This document shows, piece after piece, positions 61,698-64,000 of a stretch of DNA of 64,000 bases. The notes under the pieces were generated by a model. That model was not told the DNA's origin and searched no databases. It worked only from the letters and a program-made list of their open reading frames with translations. Positions within the stretch are counted from its first letter, which is position 1, and each line of letters starts with the position of its first letter. The DNA is from an uncultured Maribacter sp. (GTDB taxonomy: Bacteria > Bacteroidota > Bacteroidia > Flavobacteriales > Flavobacteriaceae): positions 1 to 64,000 of the forward strand of contig NZ_CANMBB010000005.1 of the NCBI RefSeq assembly GCF_947495965.1. The letters are read 5' to 3'. A program made the translations under genes and the position numbers.

Positions 61698-63095
61698 CTA
61701 GCCTTTAATTTTTGGCAGCATCTTTACTCCGTAAGTATCAAAAAGATAAACTAAGCTTGCCATTGTTGCTGCGCCAAGTTGTAATTCTCTTTTATTTACA
61801 TGCTCAAAAGTATCATTCTCTGCATGGTGGTGGTCAAAATATCTTTGAGAATCTGGTCTTAACCCAGCCAATACAATGTTATCATTCTTTAGAGGGCCTA
61901 CATCTGCACCACTTCCTCCTCGTACAAACATGTGAATTAAATATGGTTCAAATAATTTTTTCCAGCTTTCTACTTGTTTAAAATTTGCATCAGAACAATC
62001 AAAAGAAAAACCTCTTGGTGTAAATCCGCCTGCATCACTTTCTAATGCAAAAACATGATTTTCCTTTTTACTTTTTGCTACCTCAGCATATTTATTACCA
62101 CCACGCAAACCGTTTTCTTCATTCATAAATAAAACTACTCGTATAGTACGTTTTGGTTTATACCCTGTTTCCTTTAGTAAACGTAACACCTCCATACTTT
62201 GCACTACTCCAGCTCCATCATCATGAGAACCATCTCCTAAATCCCAAGAATCTAAATGGCCACCCACTATCATAATTTCATTTGGGTAAGTGGTTCCTTT
62301 TATTTCTCCTATAACATTAAAAGATTCTACATCTTTATACTGCTTGCAATTTTGCTTAAAATAGAATTTTATATCTGGGTTAAGTTTTAAAGTTGTACTT
62401 AATAATTCTGCTCCATTGGTACTTATAGCTGCTGCAGGCACTCTATTAGCTACTGGAGTATCTCCATAACTCATAGAACCAGTATGTGGAAAATCGTCTA
62501 AACGTAAATTAACCGATCTTACTATTACCCCAACAGCTCCATATTTTCCAGCTTCTTCTGCTCCGGAATAACGCTGGTCTACACAACCGGAATAAGAATG
62601 AAATGTGCTTATTAATGTTGGCTCCATTGGCCTATTATAAAAAACTATTTTCCCTTCTATATTTTCTTTCCCTAACGCTTTTAAATCTTCAATCCCTTTA
62701 ACCTCTATTATATTTGCTTTTACACCTTTCTGTGCTGTTGCTACAGAACCTCCTAATGCACAAATTGGAACGTTTGTAGTTTCTCCAGGTGATGTTTCAA
62801 AATAAGCAAACTCAGGAGTACCTCGTACCCATTTTGGAACCATTACGGGTTGTAACCATACCCTATCTAAACCTAAAGAGTCTAATTCTTTCTTTGTATA
62901 CTCTACTGCTTTTTGTGCTTGTATAGAACCAGATAATCTTCCTCCAATTTGGTTAGAAAGATAATTAAGCCAGTCATACCCTTGCCCCTTTACTAATGAG
63001 GCATTATAAATACTTTTTAATTGTTTTTCATCTGTTGTTTGTGCATTACTAACAAATACAGCGAATAGTATTAGTATGAGAATGTTATTTTTCAT
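61698..63095 (-). CDS. M28 family zinc aminopeptidase/carboxypeptidase-Q-like, secreted
   Basis: 465 residues with a signal peptide (about 1-18, VSNAQ). A PA-like insert lies about 120-240, then the M28 zinc site: GGHLDSWDLGDGSHDDGAGV (about 280-299), NEENGLRGG (Glu pair, about 328-336), ALESDAGGF and the closing HHAENDTF. The layout resembles the plasma glutamate carboxypeptidase/CPQ group, which cleaves dipeptides or N-terminal residues. It acts in the periplasm or outside the cell. Its start overlaps the PPK2 gene by 11 bp. Confidence 0.93.
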   Translation of the reverse strand: MKNNILILILFAVFVSNAQTTDEKQLKSIYNASLVKGQGYDWLNYLSNQIGGRLSGSIQAQKAVEYTKKELDSLGLDRVWLQPVMVPKWVRGTPEFAYFETSPGETTNVPICALGGSVATAQKGVKANIIEVKGIEDLKALGKENIEGKIVFYNRPMEPTLISTFHSYSGCVDQRYSGAEEAGKYGAVGVIVRSVNLRLDDFPHTGSMSYGDTPVANRVPAAAISTNGAELLSTTLKLNPDIKFYFKQNCKQYKDVESFNVIGEIKGTTYPNEIMIVGGHLDSWDLGDGSHDDGAGVVQSMEVLRLLKETGYKPKRTIRVVLFMNEENGLRGGNKYAEVAKSKKENHVFALESDAGGFTPRGFSFDCSDANFKQVESWKKLFEPYLIHMFVRGGSGADVGPLKNDNIVLAGLRPDSQRYFDHHHAENDTFEHVNKRELQLGAATMASLVYLFDTYGVKMLPKIKG

Positions 63096-63966
63096 TATTC
63101 AATTGATTTTCGTAATCCTCTAAATTAGCCATTATTTTACTATCTAAAGATGGCTCTACCACATCTTTGTATTTTTTTAACTCTTGCAATAAGATACTTG
63201 CCACAATTACCCTTGCTCCTTTTTTATTATCTGCAGGTATTATATACCATGGCGCATGCTCTTTATTTGTATTAAGTATTGCTTCCTCATAACAATCCTG
63301 ATACGTATCCCATAATTTACGTTCTTTTAAATCTCCTGGCGAAAATTTCCAATGCTTTTCCTTTATTGCTAATCTTCGCAATAACCTTTGTCTTTGTTCT
63401 TCTTTAGAAAGGTTTAGGAAAAACTTAAAAATAATAGTCCCGTTTTCTGCTAAATTTTTCTCAAAATCATTAATCTGTCTAAATCTTCTATCCCAAAATT
63501 CTTGATTTATATCATCTACGCTATCTATTCCTGGTATATGTTCTCCTAAAATATATTCTGGGTGAACCCTTGTTACCAAAACATTCTCATAATGTGTTCT
63601 ATTAAAAACCCCAAAAGTTCCTTTTGCTGGCAATGCTATATAATGTCTCCATAAATAATTATGACTTCGTTCTAAATCTGTAGGAACCTTAAAACTATGT
63701 ACTTGCACCCCACTAACATTAAAATCTTTAAATACCTCTCTAATTAAACTATCTTTTCCAGAAGTATCCATTCCTTGCAGACAAATTAATACACTATACT
63801 TATCATGTGCATAAAAAACATCCTGCAATTCCCCTAAATCTCTCCTAATTAATTTTAAATCCTTTTTTAGTTCTTTATCTGTTACATTAAAATTTTCATA
63901 GGTATCTATATTTTTAATTGCTGCGCTTTTTTTTGCTAAATAAGTTTCTGATTTTATATTATGCAT
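63085..63966 (-). CDS. Polyphosphate kinase 2 family protein (PPK2)
   Basis: 293 residues. Walker A-like LQGMDTSGKDSLIREVF (about 63-79), the PPK2 helix LWRHYIALPAKGTFGVFNRTHYENVL (in parts), and the lid region LSKEEQRQRLLRRL with HWKFSPGDLKERKLWDTYQDCYE (in parts), and APWYIIPADNKKGARV. PPK2 enzymes phosphorylate nucleotides with polyphosphate or the reverse. The short single-domain form is class I or III; the exact class and NDP/NMP preference are not readable. The M28 gene overlaps the end by 11 bp. Confidence 0.93.
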   Translation of the reverse strand: MHNIKSETYLAKKSAAIKNIDTYENFNVTDKELKKDLKLIRRDLGELQDVFYAHDKYSVLICLQGMDTSGKDSLIREVFKDFNVSGVQVHSFKVPTDLERSHNYLWRHYIALPAKGTFGVFNRTHYENVLVTRVHPEYILGEHIPGIDSVDDINQEFWDRRFRQINDFEKNLAENGTIIFKFFLNLSKEEQRQRLLRRLAIKEKHWKFSPGDLKERKLWDTYQDCYEEAILNTNKEHAPWYIIPADNKKGARVIVASILLQELKKYKDVVEPSLDSKIMANLEDYENQLNNEK

Positions 63967-64000
63967 ATTACTAAGGTGTGTATTTGTTATTCTTTAAAGG

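Overview
The window is a low-GC stretch of a Bacteroidota chromosome, almost certainly from a (probably marine) member of the Flavobacteriaceae. The evidence is two giant secreted proteins with type IX secretion (T9SS) type B C-terminal sorting domains, a PorP/SprF protein, many SpI/SpII-exported proteins, a PUR/DUF3276 protein, a 315-residue NusB, near absence of Shine-Dalgarno sites, and many TAnnTTTG -7 elements, a few paired with TTTG at -33. I see no rRNA, tRNA, CRISPR array, insertion sequence or prophage.

Layout. 1-8007: the 3' part of a huge thrombospondin-type-3 repeat adhesin built on an exact 186-bp repeat, followed by its SprF-like partner and an OmpA/PD40 periplasmic anchor. 8163-11986: heme A synthase, a pRiA4b ORF-3 family protein, a 37-kDa nucleoid-associated protein and an uncharacterised kinase-like protein. 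12156-13915: a two-gene ABC-2 transporter. 13918-20631: an AraC regulator divergent from acyl-CoA ligase, class-3 aldehyde dehydrogenase, OmpW-like barrel, a styrene-oxide-isomerase-like membrane protein and a two-Rossmann flavoprotein. 20867-26020: a second giant T9SS substrate with an IgGFc-binding-like N-terminus. 26194-36650: housekeeping and stress genes (M48 protease, uvrB, hsp20, sucC, lysA, guaB). 36762-43473: an iron/heme acquisition cluster (DUF4856 and imelysin-like lipoproteins, HTTM protein, TonB-dependent receptor, heme-binding protein). 43623-56397: metabolic and housekeeping genes (HMG-CoA lyase-like, pyrD, pepT, PLD lipoprotein, yajC, nusB, ABC exporter, csaA). 56564-63966: peroxiredoxin, a HipA-like kinase/DUF3037/YcaQ-like glycosylase run, a cold-shock gene, two tandem tiny membrane proteins, a cyclophilin-FKBP fusion, an M28 peptidase and PPK2.

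Best candidate for an undescribed system: the 13918-20631 cluster. The 160-residue membrane protein carries the hallmarks of styrene oxide isomerase, and its neighbours could supply epoxidation (flavoprotein), aldehyde oxidation, CoA activation, hydrophobic uptake (OmpW/AlkL-like) and control (AraC with a 17-bp direct repeat at exactly 21-bp spacing). I infer an alkene/epoxide -> aldehyde -> acid -> acyl-CoA route; the substrate is unknown. Secondary candidates are the twin 28- and 33-residue membrane proteins downstream of the cold-shock gene, the paired inverted repeats in front of hsp20, and a small membrane-protein gene apparently broken at a homopolymer.
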